Positions 7,676-15,931 of a stretch of 64,000 nucleotides of DNA are shown in pieces. The notes beneath the pieces are model-generated. The model ran no database searches. It saw only the letters and a program-made list of their open reading frames with translations, and had not been told where the DNA came from. Position 1 is the first letter of the stretch. Each line of letters starts with the position of its first letter. The position numbers were made by a program, and so were the translations under genes. Location: contig CAZCTR010000002.1 in NCBI GenBank assembly GCA_964501715.1, positions 1 through 64,000 on the forward strand. The letters are read 5' to 3'. The DNA comes from M55B118 sp964501715 (lineage in GTDB: Bacteria > Bacillota_I > Bacilli_A > Izemoplasmatales > Izemoplasmataceae).

Positions 7676-10642
7676 ATGCCGGATAACCTAAGGGCAGGGA
7701 TAGATATCGGCAGCACGACCATCAAGGTTGTGGTGCTGGATTCAAGCGATACCATGATATACAAGACGTATGACCGTCATATGAGCAGCATCTCCAAATC
7801 CCTGGAGAAAATGTTCAAGCATTTAAGCGATCGCTTTGGCAATAAAGCGATATATTTCAATTTCACCGGAAGTGCGGGATTGGACCTTGCGAAAGCCATC
7901 AATGTTCAGTTCACCCAGGAGGTCATCAGCGCCACATCCGCGCTTAGGCACCATATAGAGGGCATTGACGTCGCCGTCGAACTCGGCGGCGAGGACGCGA
8001 AGATCATGTTTTTCGACGGACCCAACGTCGAACAGCGCATGAACGGAACCTGTGCCGGTGGCACCGGCGCGTTCATCGACCAGATGGCCTCGCTTCTCGA
8101 CACCGATGCGGCTGGTGTCAACGAACTCGCCAAACATCACGAGAAACTTCATGATATCGCCTCACGTTGCGGGGTGTTCGCCAAAAGCGACATCCAGCCC
8201 CTTTTGAACCAGGGCGCCCGCAAGGAGGACATCGCCGCGTCGATTTATCAAGCGATCGTCAATCAGACCATCGCCGGCCTTTCTCAAGGAAGAAAGATCC
8301 AGGGGAGGGTCGCCTTTTTGGGTGGTCCGCTCACGTTCGCAAGCGAACTGAGGAAACGGTTCATCGACACCCTCGGCCTTGAAGATGTCTACATGCCTGA
8401 TTTCGGTGAAGTGTTCGTGGCCATGGGCGCGGCCCTCGAAGCCAATGAAACGCCCATGACCATCGATGCGCTCATCGATAAGATCAAGCAATACCGCCTT
8501 CGCCACAAGGAAGGCACGCGCCGACGTGTCGAGCCCTTGTTTCAGGATGACGAGGATTATGAAGCCTTTAAAAAACGCCATAACCATGCCTCACTTCCAG
8601 ATGTCGACCCTGAGGACTATCGGGGCAACGCCTACCTCGGCATCGATGCGGGAAGCACAACCACCAAGATGATCCTGATCGGGGAGAACCAGGAGAAACT
8701 CTTCGAATTTTACGCCCATAACCGCGGCAATCCCGTCGACATGGTCAAACGGGCCCTTGAGGACATGTATGACCGCATGCATGAGGGCATCACGATCAAG
8801 AAGGCCTTCAGCACGGGCTACGGGGAGAAACTCATCTCCCACGGCTTCAACCTGGACGGTAGCGAAGTCGAGACCATCTGCCACTATGAGGCGGCCAAAC
8901 ACTTCAAACCCGATGTGAATTTCGTCGTCGACATCGGGGGACAGGACATGAAGTGTTTCAAGGTCGAAGATGGCGTCATCACCTCGATCATCCTCAACGA
9001 GGCCTGCAGCAGCGGATGTGGATCGTTCATCGAGACGTTCTCCGAATCCTTGGGGTATGAGATCGGCGATTTCTCCGACCTTGCCATTAGGGCCGAAGCC
9101 CCGGTCGATCTCGGAAGCCGCTGCACGGTCTTCATGAATTCAAGTGTGAAGCAGGCCCAGGCGGAAGCGGCCGCGACTGAGGACATCAGTGCGGGGCTTG
9201 CGATGAGTGTTGTGAAAAACGCCCTCTACAAGGTCATACGTGCACATGATGTCAAGGAGGAGTACGGTGATAAGATCCTTGTCCAAGGTGGCACCTTCAA
9301 CAATGACGCGGTGTTGCGGGCGTTTGAGAAAGAAACCGGCGCGGACGTGACCAGGCCATCGATCGCCGGCCTCATGGGAGCTTTCGGTGCGGCGTTGCTT
9401 GCGCAGAGGGCGTCCCGTCCCGACAACCATTCCACCATTCTCGATGACACCGGCCTTGACGAATTCACCTACGACACGAAACATGCCGTGTGCAAACTTT
9501 GTGAGAACCGCTGTCCCCTCACCATAAACATCTTCTCGGGCGGCGAGAAATACATCAGCGGAAACCGTTGCGAGAAAGGTGCGGGCATCACGAAAGGTTA
9601 CGACCAGATCCCCAACCTGTACCTATATAAATATGAAAGACTTTGCGGCTACCAACCCGACCCGTCCAAGACCTATCAGGCGACTGTCGGCATTCCGTTC
9701 GTCTTGAACATGTATGAGAACATCCCCTTCTATCAGCCTTTCTTCGACGCCCTTGGCATCAAAGTCGTCTACAGCGACCGTTCGACGAAGAAGCTTTATG
9801 AAAAAGGGCAGGATTCCATTCCGAGCGACACGGTCTGCTATCCCGCGAAGATCGTGCATGGCCACATCGAGAACCTGCATGAGAAAGACCCCGATTTCAT
9901 CTTCTATCCCAACATGCCCTTCAATGTCAAGGAAAAGAGTCATGGCGACAACCACTTCAACTGCCCCGTGGTCGCCCATTATCCGGAGGTCGTCGATGCG
10001 AACATGACGCATCTCGACCTGTCCGATTTCTCCATGCCCTATCTGACCTTCAATGACAAGGGGAAATTCACAAAAGCGATGGAAAAGGCGTTAAAACCCT
10101 TCGCCAAAGTCTCCACACGCGACATCAAACGCGCCTATGACATAGGCTTGGCTTCCTACGAAGCGTTCAGGAAGGATGTTCAAAAAGAGGGGGAACGCGC
10201 CCTTCAATATGCGAAGGACCATCAACTCAAGACCATCGTCCTCGCGGGAAGGCCCTATCATATCGACCCCGAGATCAACCACGGCATCCCGAAGATGGTG
10301 AGAAGTTTCAATGTCGTCCTTTTGAGCGAGGATGCGATCAACCATCTCGCCGACCAGGACAAGGTCGATGTCTTGAACCAATGGACCTACCACACCCGCC
10401 TTTATGACGCCGCCAGGGCTGTGAGCACCATGGACAATGTCAATCTCGTGCAACTTGTGAGCTTCGGCTGCGGACTCGATGCGATCACCAGTGACGAGGT
10501 GCAGTCGATCCTCGAATCGAAAGGCAAGCTCTACACACAAGTCAAAATCGATGAGATTTCCAACCTCGGCGCTGTGACCATCCGTCTCAGAAGCCTTCTA
10601 TCGACCATGACGGAGGGTGGTGAACCATATGGCGACGCTTGA
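7676..10642 (+). CDS. double BadF/BcrA-type activase with DUF2229 (2-hydroxyacyl-CoA dehydratase activator family)
   Basis: About 988 aa. Two ASKHA ATPase domains occur in tandem (GIDIGSTTIK at ~8 and GIDAGSTTTK near 320). Each has its own pair of cluster-ligand cysteines (TCAGGTGAF and SRCGVF; CSSGCGSF and SRCTVF), as in HgdC-type ATP-driven electron donors with a bridging [4Fe-4S]. A DUF2229 region with CxxxxC (KLCENRCPL), a further Cys (GNRCEKG) and VCYPAK follows. The family pushes electrons at very low potential into dehydratases or double-cubane-cluster proteins. Start at 7676 is chosen because GCAGGGTGAT precedes it and GIDIGS normally lies near the N-terminus. A TATAAT at 7634-7639 may be the -10. 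It overlaps the next gene by 14 nt. Confidence 0.85.
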   Translation: MPDNLRAGIDIGSTTIKVVVLDSSDTMIYKTYDRHMSSISKSLEKMFKHLSDRFGNKAIYFNFTGSAGLDLAKAINVQFTQEVISATSALRHHIEGIDVAVELGGEDAKIMFFDGPNVEQRMNGTCAGGTGAFIDQMASLLDTDAAGVNELAKHHEKLHDIASRCGVFAKSDIQPLLNQGARKEDIAASIYQAIVNQTIAGLSQGRKIQGRVAFLGGPLTFASELRKRFIDTLGLEDVYMPDFGEVFVAMGAALEANETPMTIDALIDKIKQYRLRHKEGTRRRVEPLFQDDEDYEAFKKRHNHASLPDVDPEDYRGNAYLGIDAGSTTTKMILIGENQEKLFEFYAHNRGNPVDMVKRALEDMYDRMHEGITIKKAFSTGYGEKLISHGFNLDGSEVETICHYEAAKHFKPDVNFVVDIGGQDMKCFKVEDGVITSIILNEACSSGCGSFIETFSESLGYEIGDFSDLAIRAEAPVDLGSRCTVFMNSSVKQAQAEAAATEDISAGLAMSVVKNALYKVIRAHDVKEEYGDKILVQGGTFNNDAVLRAFEKETGADVTRPSIAGLMGAFGAALLAQRASRPDNHSTILDDTGLDEFTYDTKHAVCKLCENRCPLTINIFSGGEKYISGNRCEKGAGITKGYDQIPNLYLYKYERLCGYQPDPSKTYQATVGIPFVLNMYENIPFYQPFFDALGIKVVYSDRSTKKLYEKGQDSIPSDTVCYPAKIVHGHIENLHEKDPDFIFYPNMPFNVKEKSHGDNHFNCPVVAHYPEVVDANMTHLDLSDFSMPYLTFNDKGKFTKAMEKALKPFAKVSTRDIKRAYDIGLASYEAFRKDVQKEGERALQYAKDHQLKTIVLAGRPYHIDPEINHGIPKMVRSFNVVLLSEDAINHLADQDKVDVLNQWTYHTRLYDAARAVSTMDNVNLVQLVSFGCGLDAITSDEVQSILESKGKLYTQVKIDEISNLGAVTIRLRSLLSTMTEGGEPYGDA

Positions 10643-11912
10643 ATACACCGAAGACGGCCGCCTTCTTTTCACCGAGGAGATGCGCAAAGAATATACCATC
10701 CTGGTCCCACAGATGGCGCCCTATCATTTCGAGTTCTTCGTCAGTGCGCTCAACAGCGAGGGGTTCAACGCCGAACTTTTGAGAACCACGGACTATGAGC
10801 TGATCAAGGAAGGGATGAAATACGCCCATAATGATGTCTGCATCCCCGCGATGCTGGTGATCGGGCAGTTCATCGACGCGATCAAGCGCGGAGGCTATGA
10901 CATCCACAAAGTCGCCCTTGTCATCACTCAGACCGGCGGCGGATGCCGGGCCTCGAACTACATCGCCCTGCTCAGAAAAGCCCTCAAGAAGGCCGAATAT
11001 GATTTTGTCCCCGTCATCTCCCTCAATGCCGGAGGGCTTGAGAAGAACCCGGGCTTCAAGATCAAACCGAGGCTTTTTCACAAGCTTCACGACGCGATGC
11101 TTTTCGGAGACCTCATCATGAGTCTCACCACGCAGGTGAGACCGTATGAGAAGAACCCCGGAGAGACCGAAGCCTTGAGACAGACGATCAACAAGGAACT
11201 CGAGCTCTATTTCAACCACAGCAGCGTCTTCTCATGGCACAAGAATAAAAAGACATGCAGAAACATCCTGAAACGATACAGTAACATCGAGACGACTGGA
11301 GGGAAGAAGCCGAAAGTCGGCATCGTCGGCGAGATCTATGTCAAATATTCCCCCCTGGGCAACAACCATCTCGAAGAGACGCTTGAGAAGGAAGGGGTTG
11401 AGACCATCACCCCCCCTCTGTATGATTTCTTTCTTTACAGTTTCGACGCCACCGCCCATGACATCAAGCATTATGGCGGTTCGAAAATCAAACGTGCTGT
11501 CTATAAGATGTTGATCGGTTATATCGAGATCAGGCGTGAGAAAATCCGCAAGATGATGCGTGCGTACGGTTTCGAGGCCCCGATTTCCTTCAAGAAACTC
11601 AAAAGCCTTGTGCACGGTTTTCTCAATGTCGGCACCCATGTCGGAGAGGGTTGGCTCCTCACCGCCGAAATGATCGACCTCATTCACCATGGCGCCCCGA
11701 ATATCGTCTGCACGCAGCCTTTTGGCTGCCTGCCCAATCACATCGCCGGAAAAGGCATGATCAAAAAGCTCAAGAACCATTACCCAAGCAGCAACATCGT
11801 CGCCATAGATTATGATACATCGGCCTCAAGGATCAACCAGGTCAACCGCATCAATCTCATGGTCTCCAACGCCTTCAGACAGTTCCGTGAAAGCGAGCGT
11901 GAACAATCGTGA
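10629..11912 (+). CDS. 2-hydroxyacyl-CoA dehydratase D-subunit-like / double-cubane-cluster-type protein
   Basis: 427 aa of the HGD-D fold. Candidate cluster ligands are Cys in HNDVCIPAM, GGGCRAS and CTQPFGCLPNH. In many Bacillota this segment is fused to the activase in one ~1400-aa chain; here it is a separate, overlapping frame. Start ATG at 10629 has GGAGGGTGG upstream. The reaction is unknown. Homologues include acyl-CoA dehydratases and DCCP-type reductases, which need anoxic conditions. It is stably coupled to the upstream activase by translational overlap, and tgt begins 4 nt before its end. Confidence 0.8.
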   Translation: MATLEYTEDGRLLFTEEMRKEYTILVPQMAPYHFEFFVSALNSEGFNAELLRTTDYELIKEGMKYAHNDVCIPAMLVIGQFIDAIKRGGYDIHKVALVITQTGGGCRASNYIALLRKALKKAEYDFVPVISLNAGGLEKNPGFKIKPRLFHKLHDAMLFGDLIMSLTTQVRPYEKNPGETEALRQTINKELELYFNHSSVFSWHKNKKTCRNILKRYSNIETTGGKKPKVGIVGEIYVKYSPLGNNHLEETLEKEGVETITPPLYDFFLYSFDATAHDIKHYGGSKIKRAVYKMLIGYIEIRREKIRKMMRAYGFEAPISFKKLKSLVHGFLNVGTHVGEGWLLTAEMIDLIHHGAPNIVCTQPFGCLPNHIAGKGMIKKLKNHYPSSNIVAIDYDTSASRINQVNRINLMVSNAFRQFRESEREQS

Positions 11913-13033
11913 AACCATTGACTTTCGACATCACCCATGAAGAAAAGAACTGCGACGCCCGGACGGGCGTCCTTTCATTGCCCCGTGGCATAGTCGAGAC
12001 ACCGGTCTTCATGCCGGTGGGCACCCAGGCGAGCGTGAAGACGCTGGAACCCTCCGAGATAGAGACTGTGAGCGAAGGGCTCATTCTCGGCAACACCTAT
12101 CACCTCTGGTTGGAACCGGGCGACGGCATTGTCAAGACCCATGGTGGCATCGGTAGATTCATGAAGTGGCCGCACGCGCTTCTCACCGACAGCGGCGGCT
12201 ATCAGGTCTTCAGTCTCTCCGCGCAGCGCACCATCAAGGAAGAAGGCGTCCATTTCCGTCACCACAAAAGCGGCGCGCCGCTTTTCCTCTCCCCGGAAAA
12301 AAGCATAGAAATCCAGGAGAATCTCGGTGCGGACATCGCGATGAGTTTCGACGAATGCCCGCCTTTCGACGCCGACTACGCCTACATGAAAGAAAGCGTC
12401 GAACGCACGAGTCGTTGGGCACGCCGCGGGAAGGACGCCCATGTGAAAACCGACCAGGCGCTTTTCGGCATTGTGCAAGGAGGCCCGCACATGGACCTGA
12501 GGAAAAGAAGCCTCGAGGACCTGGTCTCAATCGGGTTCGACGGTTACGCAATCGGAGGACTCTCTGTGGGCGAGACGAAAGAGGAGATGTACCGTGTCCT
12601 TTCAAAGACGACGCCACTCATGCCCAAGGACAAGCCGCGCTATCTCATGGGGGTGGGCACACCGGAGGATTTCCTCGCGGCCGTGAAGCGCGGGGTGGAT
12701 ATGTTCGACTGCGTGAACCCCACCCGTCTCGCACGGCATGGCACCGCCTATACATGGGCTGGCCGCGTGAACATCTCCAAACGCATGCACGCCGAGTCGC
12801 TTGGCGCCCTCGATCCGGACTGCGGATGCAAAGTATGCACGACCTATACTAGAAGCTATATCCGACATCTTTTCAAGGCGGGTGAGCAGCTCGCAGCAAG
12901 ACTCATCACCTACCATAACCTTTATTTTTTCAAAGCACTCATGCGCGCCATCCGCGAGGCCATCAAGGAGGATCGGTTTGAAGCTTTTGAACAGGATTTC
13001 CTAAGAGCCTACCAGGGCTCGAAAGGCGAATGA
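11909..13033 (+). CDS. tgt: tRNA-guanine transglycosylase
   Basis: 374 aa, the normal length. It exchanges G34 for a 7-deazaguanine base in tRNAs with GUN anticodons. DSGGYQVFSL holds the substrate-binding Asp, and VDMFDCVNPTR carries the nucleophilic Asp. The zinc site CxCxxC (DCGCKVC) with a distant His near the C-terminus is intact. The start is GTG overlapping the upstream stop (GTGA), so it is translationally coupled to the dehydratase-like gene, an unusual partner. The usual neighbours queA and ruvB are not here. Confidence 0.97.
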   Translation: MKPLTFDITHEEKNCDARTGVLSLPRGIVETPVFMPVGTQASVKTLEPSEIETVSEGLILGNTYHLWLEPGDGIVKTHGGIGRFMKWPHALLTDSGGYQVFSLSAQRTIKEEGVHFRHHKSGAPLFLSPEKSIEIQENLGADIAMSFDECPPFDADYAYMKESVERTSRWARRGKDAHVKTDQALFGIVQGGPHMDLRKRSLEDLVSIGFDGYAIGGLSVGETKEEMYRVLSKTTPLMPKDKPRYLMGVGTPEDFLAAVKRGVDMFDCVNPTRLARHGTAYTWAGRVNISKRMHAESLGALDPDCGCKVCTTYTRSYIRHLFKAGEQLAARLITYHNLYFFKALMRAIREAIKEDRFEAFEQDFLRAYQGSKGE

Positions 13034-13043
13034 GACTTTAGTA

Positions 13044-13072
13044 TTTTATTATGCCCCATAATGCGTTATAAT
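13044..13072 (+). promoter_or_regulatory. promoter of the division cluster
   Basis: TATAAT at 13067-13072 is a perfect -10, 29 nt before ftsZ. The -35 (TTTTAT, 17-bp spacer) is poor. Confidence 0.5.
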
Positions 13073-13101
13073 GTACTCAAAGACCGGATGGAGGTATCAT
13101 A

Positions 13102-14280
13102 ATGTTCGAATCCAATGAGCACTTCAACCAAAAACCCACGATAAAAGTCATCGGCATCGGTGGCGGCGGAGGAAACGCCGTCAACCGCATGATAGAGAAC
13201 GAAGTCCAAGGTGTGGAGTTTGTGGCCATCAACACAGACGCACAGGTTCTGCGCCTGTCTAAAGCCGACACCCGGTTGCAGATCGGCAAGATGCTCACCC
13301 GCGGACTCGGCGCCGGTGCCGACCCGGAAACCGGCAGACGTGCCGCCGAGGAAAGCGAGGATGAAATCCGCGACATGCTGCAGGACGCGGACATGGTCTT
13401 CATCACCGCCGGAATGGGTGGCGGGACTGGAACGGGCGCAGCGCCTGTGATCGCCCGGATCGCCCGCGAGATGGGGTGCCTGACCATCGGCATCGTCACC
13501 AAACCTTTCAAGTTCGAGGGCAGAAGGCGCGTCGCGACGGCGCTTGAAGGCCTCGACGCCCTCAAGCCATACGTGGATACGATGATCATCGTCCCGAACG
13601 ACCGGCTGCTTTATGTCGTCGACCGCAACACCTCGATGCTCGAGGCGTTCCGGGAAGCGGACAACGTGCTTAGACAAGGGGTCCAGGGGATTGCGGAGAT
13701 CATCACCGTCCCAGGCCTCATCAATGTCGACTTCGCCGATGTGAAGACCGTGATGAAGGACAAGGGTACGGCCCTCATGGGCATCGGCATCTCAAACGAG
13801 GACAGCCGTGCCACCGAAGCGGCCAAGAAAGCCATCCATTCGCCATTGCTCGATGCGAACATCGACGGTGCGACCGATGCGATCGTGAATGTCACAAGCG
13901 GCACCGACATCGCCTTATGGGAGGTCACCGAGGCCATAGAGGCCATCCAGGCCGCCTCCTCGACCGAAATCAACATCATCTATGGCACCACAATCAACCA
14001 GGACCTCGAGGACGATGTCATCGTCACCGTCATCGCCGCAGGCTTTGACGAGAATCGAAAGATCGAGATCGAGGCGCTTGGTGAAGGTGATTATGTCAGT
14101 GTGGACGAATCGTCTGAGAAGGAAGAAGAGGATTCGGAGTCATCAGACAAGAAGGAAAAGCACAAGAAGAAAAAGAAAACCAAGAAAAAAGACCGGGATT
14201 CAGACGGGCAGGATGAAGACAAGGAAGAGAAACCATCCAAGGAAAACATTCCTTCCTGGCTCAAATCCAGGTTCAAATGA
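13102..14280 (+). CDS. ftsZ: cell division GTPase FtsZ
   Basis: 392 aa. Tubulin-like GTPase that forms the division ring. The glycine-rich loop GIGGGGGNAV near residue 18 and the tubulin signature GGGTGTG at 106-112 are intact. The globular part ends near 330. A ~45-residue linker follows that is almost entirely Lys, Asp, Glu and Ser. The conserved C-terminal peptide is IPSWLKSRFK, the docking tail for SepF/FtsA. No ftsA lies upstream. GGAGGTATCATA precedes the ATG. First gene of ftsZ-ylmE-sepF-yggT. Confidence 0.98.
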   Translation: MFESNEHFNQKPTIKVIGIGGGGGNAVNRMIENEVQGVEFVAINTDAQVLRLSKADTRLQIGKMLTRGLGAGADPETGRRAAEESEDEIRDMLQDADMVFITAGMGGGTGTGAAPVIARIAREMGCLTIGIVTKPFKFEGRRRVATALEGLDALKPYVDTMIIVPNDRLLYVVDRNTSMLEAFREADNVLRQGVQGIAEIITVPGLINVDFADVKTVMKDKGTALMGIGISNEDSRATEAAKKAIHSPLLDANIDGATDAIVNVTSGTDIALWEVTEAIEAIQAASSTEINIIYGTTINQDLEDDVIVTVIAAGFDENRKIEIEALGEGDYVSVDESSEKEEEDSESSDKKEKHKKKKKTKKKDRDSDGQDEDKEEKPSKENIPSWLKSRFK

Positions 14281-14301
14281 TTATGCTCGGAGGGATCTGC
14301 C

Positions 14302-14943
14302 GTGAATAGGAACCTCATCAGGAAACTGCAGGCGGACCATCCGGCTGTGCGAATCGTGATGGCGTCTAAATATCTCGACGCGAAGGAGTTTGACCCCTAT
14401 ATCCGTGCCGGGGTAAGGGATTTCGGGGAAAGCCGGGTTGAAGCGTTGCTCAAGAAGAAACCCGAACTTGAGCACACCAATGTCCGTTGGCATTTCCTCG
14501 GCACTTTGCAATCGAAGAAAGTCAAGAAGATGATCAACGAGATCGATGTCCTTCACAGCCTCGATCATATGCGTCTCGCGAAGGAGATCGAAAAGCGCCG
14601 ACACACCATCCTGCCATGTTACGTGCAGGTGAACATATCGGAGGAGCCCCAAAAACACGGTGTCGAGATCCATGAGGTGCAATCGTTCATCTCCGAGGTG
14701 TGCTCGCGTTTCAAAACCATCAAGGTCATCGGCCTCATGGGCATGGCCGAGGACACAGATGACGCGTCTCGCATCCGCGAACAGTTCCGGCGTCTGCGCG
14801 AGCTGAGGGAGGACATCCGTGAAACCTATCCCACAGTGGAAGGTCTTTCCATGGGGATGAGCCAGGATTATGAAATTGCCCTTGATGAGGGCGCGACCAT
14901 TCTCAGATTGGGAAGAATCCTGATATCGGAGGAACTTCTATGA
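14302..14943 (+). CDS. YggS/YlmE-family PLP-binding protein
   Basis: 213 aa, single-domain alanine-racemase-like TIM barrel that binds pyridoxal phosphate and keeps PLP levels balanced. The PLP lysine is in MASKYLDA near residue 24, and the phosphate-binding end is MGMSQDYEIA. GTG start with GGAGGG 9 nt upstream. It lies between ftsZ and sepF as in Bacillus (ylmE) and overlaps sepF by 4 nt (ATGA). Confidence 0.93.
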   Translation: MNRNLIRKLQADHPAVRIVMASKYLDAKEFDPYIRAGVRDFGESRVEALLKKKPELEHTNVRWHFLGTLQSKKVKKMINEIDVLHSLDHMRLAKEIEKRRHTILPCYVQVNISEEPQKHGVEIHEVQSFISEVCSRFKTIKVIGLMGMAEDTDDASRIREQFRRLRELREDIRETYPTVEGLSMGMSQDYEIALDEGATILRLGRILISEELL

Positions 14944-15233
14944 GCAAAAAAAAGACGAAAGACGCCTACAGCCGCACCGAGTTCATCAAGATCGACAGCG
15001 ACAGCGATGTGTTCAGCCTCGCTGACAAACTGATGTACCGGATTCCACTCATTCTCAACTTCGAGAATTTCGACACCGTCGAGAGCAACCGCATGATCAT
15101 CTTCCTGTCGGGAGTCGTCTATGCGCTTGATGGTGAAGTCGAGGTCATCCGGGACAAGATTTTCGTCTTTGCGACGAAACCGGACCTCAAGGACAAGAGC
15201 CTCCGGAAATTCATCAATGAATACAAGGAGTAA
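14940..15233 (+). CDS. sepF: short SepF-like division protein
   Basis: 97 aa, corresponding to the SepF core fold (residues ~15-95: FSLADKLMYRIPLILNFENFDT ... IIFLSGVVYALDGEVE). SepF bundles FtsZ and anchors it to the membrane. Compared with the ~150-aa Bacillus protein, the N-terminal amphipathic membrane-targeting helix and the flexible linker are missing; the N-terminus is just MSKKKTKDAYSR. Start overlaps the ylmE stop. Confidence 0.88.
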   Translation: MSKKKTKDAYSRTEFIKIDSDSDVFSLADKLMYRIPLILNFENFDTVESNRMIIFLSGVVYALDGEVEVIRDKIFVFATKPDLKDKSLRKFINEYKE

Positions 15234-15238
15234 TTGCT

Positions 15239-15496
15239 ATGATTTTCATGCTTGAACTGCTATATAACATACTTGAGATATATTTTTTTCTCATGATCGC
15301 CTACATCCTTCTGAGCTGGGTCCCCTCGATCCGTGAAAGCAAGCTCTATTATTACCTTCATGTGATCGTGAACCCCTACCTCAGATTCTTCCGGGGCATC
15401 GTCGTCTTCGGGTATTTCGATTTCACCCCGATCCTCGGGTTCCTGCTTTACCGTTTCGGACTGTCCGCATTCGGAGAGTTCGTCGCATCGCTTTGA
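15239..15496 (+). CDS. YggT-family membrane protein
   Basis: 85 aa with two hydrophobic segments (about 5-25 and 55-80) and the family core LSWVPSIRESKLYYYLHVIVNPYLRFFR. It belongs to the YggT/YlmG family linked to division and membrane protein distribution. AAGGAG lies inside the end of sepF, 7 nt before the ATG. The stop falls 3 nt before an assembly gap, but the same sequence is repeated after the gap, so the end is reliable. Confidence 0.92.
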   Translation: MIFMLELLYNILEIYFFLMIAYILLSWVPSIRESKLYYYLHVIVNPYLRFFRGIVVFGYFDFTPILGFLLYRFGLSAFGEFVASL

Positions 15497-15499
15497 CAA

Positions 15500-15599
15500 N
15501 NNNNNNNNNNNNNNNNNNNNNNNNNNNNNNNNNNNNNNNNNNNNNNNNNNNNNNNNNNNNNNNNNNNNNNNNNNNNNNNNNNNNNNNNNNNNNNNNNNN
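15500..15599. other. assembly gap (100 N), probably zero length
   Basis: The 25 bases before the gap (ending ...TCGCTTTGACAA) are repeated exactly at 15600-15624. The contig ends overlap, so no sequence is likely missing. It is not a biological repeat. Confidence 0.9.
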
Positions 15600-15629
15600 A
15601 GAGTTCGTCGCATCGCTTTGACAATATCC

Positions 15630-15658
15630 TTGCATTTTATCCGCGGATTATTTATAAT
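15630..15658 (+). promoter_or_regulatory. promoter of the ileS T-box transcript
   Basis: TTGCAT (15630-15635), 17-bp spacer, TATAAT (15653-15658). Confidence 0.7.
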
Positions 15659-15679
15659 AACTAAGAATCATATTCAATG

Positions 15680-15895
15680 TCTGTGAAACGGACGCGCTTT
15701 CACTGAAAGCTGTTGAAGAGACCGGATGACGCTGGGAATTCCGGACAGCCCACTGAAAGACATCACCGTGAAGACGGACGGTTGAACCGTCCCGTCAACC
15801 CGCGTTAAGGGATCAAGTGCTGGGCAACCGGAAACAGGGTGGTACCGCGGACTTTCATGTTCGTCCTTGTTCTGGATGCTTTTTTTATTAACCGG
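15680..15895 (+). ncRNA. T-box leader (Ile specifier) of ileS
   Basis: The T-box core AGGGTGGTACCGCGG is at 15836-15850. Stem I is recognisable. GCTGT pairs with ACAGC, the distal AGAGACCGG...CCGG is present, and ACGG pairs with CCGT. This places ATC followed by A (15762-15764) in the specifier loop, an isoleucine codon. Uncharged tRNA-Ile would stabilise the antiterminator. The terminator is less clean: a T-run at ~15881 sits in a loop bounded by TTCGTCC/GGACGAA. Confidence 0.9.
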
Positions 15896-15931
15896 ACGAA
15901 TCAGGAACCATACCATAGGAGAGTGATGGTC

